DNA from: JALZAQ01 sp038253885 | GTDB taxonomy: Bacteria; Gemmatimonadota; Gemmatimonadetes; Gemmatimonadales; Gemmatimonadaceae | Direction: 5' to 3' | NCBI GenBank assembly: GCA_038253885.1 | Contig: JBBSGP010000110.1 | Span: forward strand, 1-5,699 | DNA: 5,699 bases | Part shown: positions 5,561 through 5,699 of the stretch, in pieces | Numbering within the stretch: the stretch's first letter is position 1 | Layout of the letters: every line of letters begins with the position of its first letter | Notes under the pieces: generated by a model | The model's database searches: none | Seen by the model: the letters and a program-made list of their open reading frames with translations, nothing else | Told to the model about the DNA's origin: nothing | Program-made: the position numbers and the translations under genes

Positions 5561-5589
5561 TTGACTCCGCAGCGCTTGCCCCTTATTCT
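5561..5589 (+). promoter_or_regulatory. Promoter of tRNA-Thr
   Basis: TTGACT (5561-5566, five of six) and TATTCT (5584-5589, four of six) are separated by exactly 17 bases, the best sigma-70-type promoter in the window. Transcription would start near 5596, about 22 nt before the mature tRNA. A second TTGACT at 5546-5551 has no matching -10 at the right distance. The region 5525-5617 contains no visible terminator for cysS, so read-through into the tRNA is possible. Confidence 0.7.
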
Positions 5590-5617
5590 ATGAGTCTCGC
5601 GCAAAAAATGGCCGTCT

Positions 5618-5690
5618 GCTGACGTAGCTCAATTGGCAGAGCACCTGATTTGTAATCAGGCGGTTGCGAGTTCGATTCTCGCCGTCAGCT
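5618..5690 (+). tRNA. tRNA-Thr (anticodon UGU)
   Basis: A full cloverleaf of 73 nt can be drawn. The acceptor stem GCTGACG (5618-5624) pairs perfectly with CGTCAGC (5683-5689). The D-stem GCTC (5627-5630) pairs with GAGC (5639-5642). The anticodon stem CCTGA (5644-5648) pairs with TCAGG (5656-5660) around the loop TTTGTAA, giving anticodon TGT at 5651-5653, which reads ACA and probably other ACN codons. A five-base variable loop is followed by the T-stem GCGAG/CTCGC with loop TTCGATT. The discriminator base is T (5690), and CCA is not encoded, so it must be added enzymatically. In several bacterial phyla a Thr(UGU) tRNA heads a Thr-Tyr-Gly-Thr-tuf cluster; the window ends too soon to tell. 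Confidence 0.97.
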
Positions 5691-5699
5691 CTGGGACAG

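Noticed and set aside
1..5699. CRISPR arrays, insertion sequences or phage genes
   Set aside because: No spaced direct repeats, transposase motifs or terminal inverted repeats were seen; base composition is uniform across the window.

Overview
The window is about two-thirds G+C. All supported genes lie on the + strand, closely packed, with short gaps and stop/start overlaps. The features point to a free-living, GC-rich, Gram-negative-type bacterium: a bacterial class I CysRS, a bacterial tRNA-Thr without an encoded CCA, Sec-type signal peptides and promoters of the TTGAC-N17-TAnnnT type. The overall style would suit Gemmatimonadota or a similar GC-rich phylum, but that is inference; no marker in the window fixes the taxon.

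Layout. (1) Bases 2-769 are the 3' part of a DUF1611/DgcN-like P-loop protein whose 5' end lies before the window. (2) Bases 770-1072 are non-coding, with a strong GAAA-capped hairpin (probable terminator), a weak candidate promoter and a good Shine-Dalgarno. (3) Bases 1073-3929 form a tightly overlapping five-gene set: a 65-aa secreted peptide precursor with four cysteines in the mature part (twin C-x7-C), a membrane-anchored thioredoxin-fold protein with a CPHC active site, an ABC-2-like permease of six or so membrane segments, a NatA-type ABC ATPase, and a polytopic membrane protein with weak resemblance to Yip1-domain proteins. The overlaps are 8, 4, 4 and 4 nt, so the set is almost certainly co-transcribed and translationally coupled. 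(4) Bases 3930-4072 hold a promoter candidate and a 10-bp hairpin in the leader of the next gene. (5) Bases 4073-5524 are complete cysS. (6) Bases 5525-5617 hold a good promoter, followed by tRNA-Thr(UGU) at 5618-5690.

The part most worth attention is the five-gene set. A Sec-exported, cysteine-paired mini-protein is followed at once by a thiol-disulfide oxidoreductase and an ABC transporter. The simplest reading is a dedicated system that makes, oxidises and handles (exports, or gives self-protection against) a small disulfide-bonded peptide such as a bacteriocin or signal. The peptide matches no family I can name. The function is inferred from gene order and protein features, not shown. The flanking cysS and tRNA-Thr are ordinary housekeeping genes.
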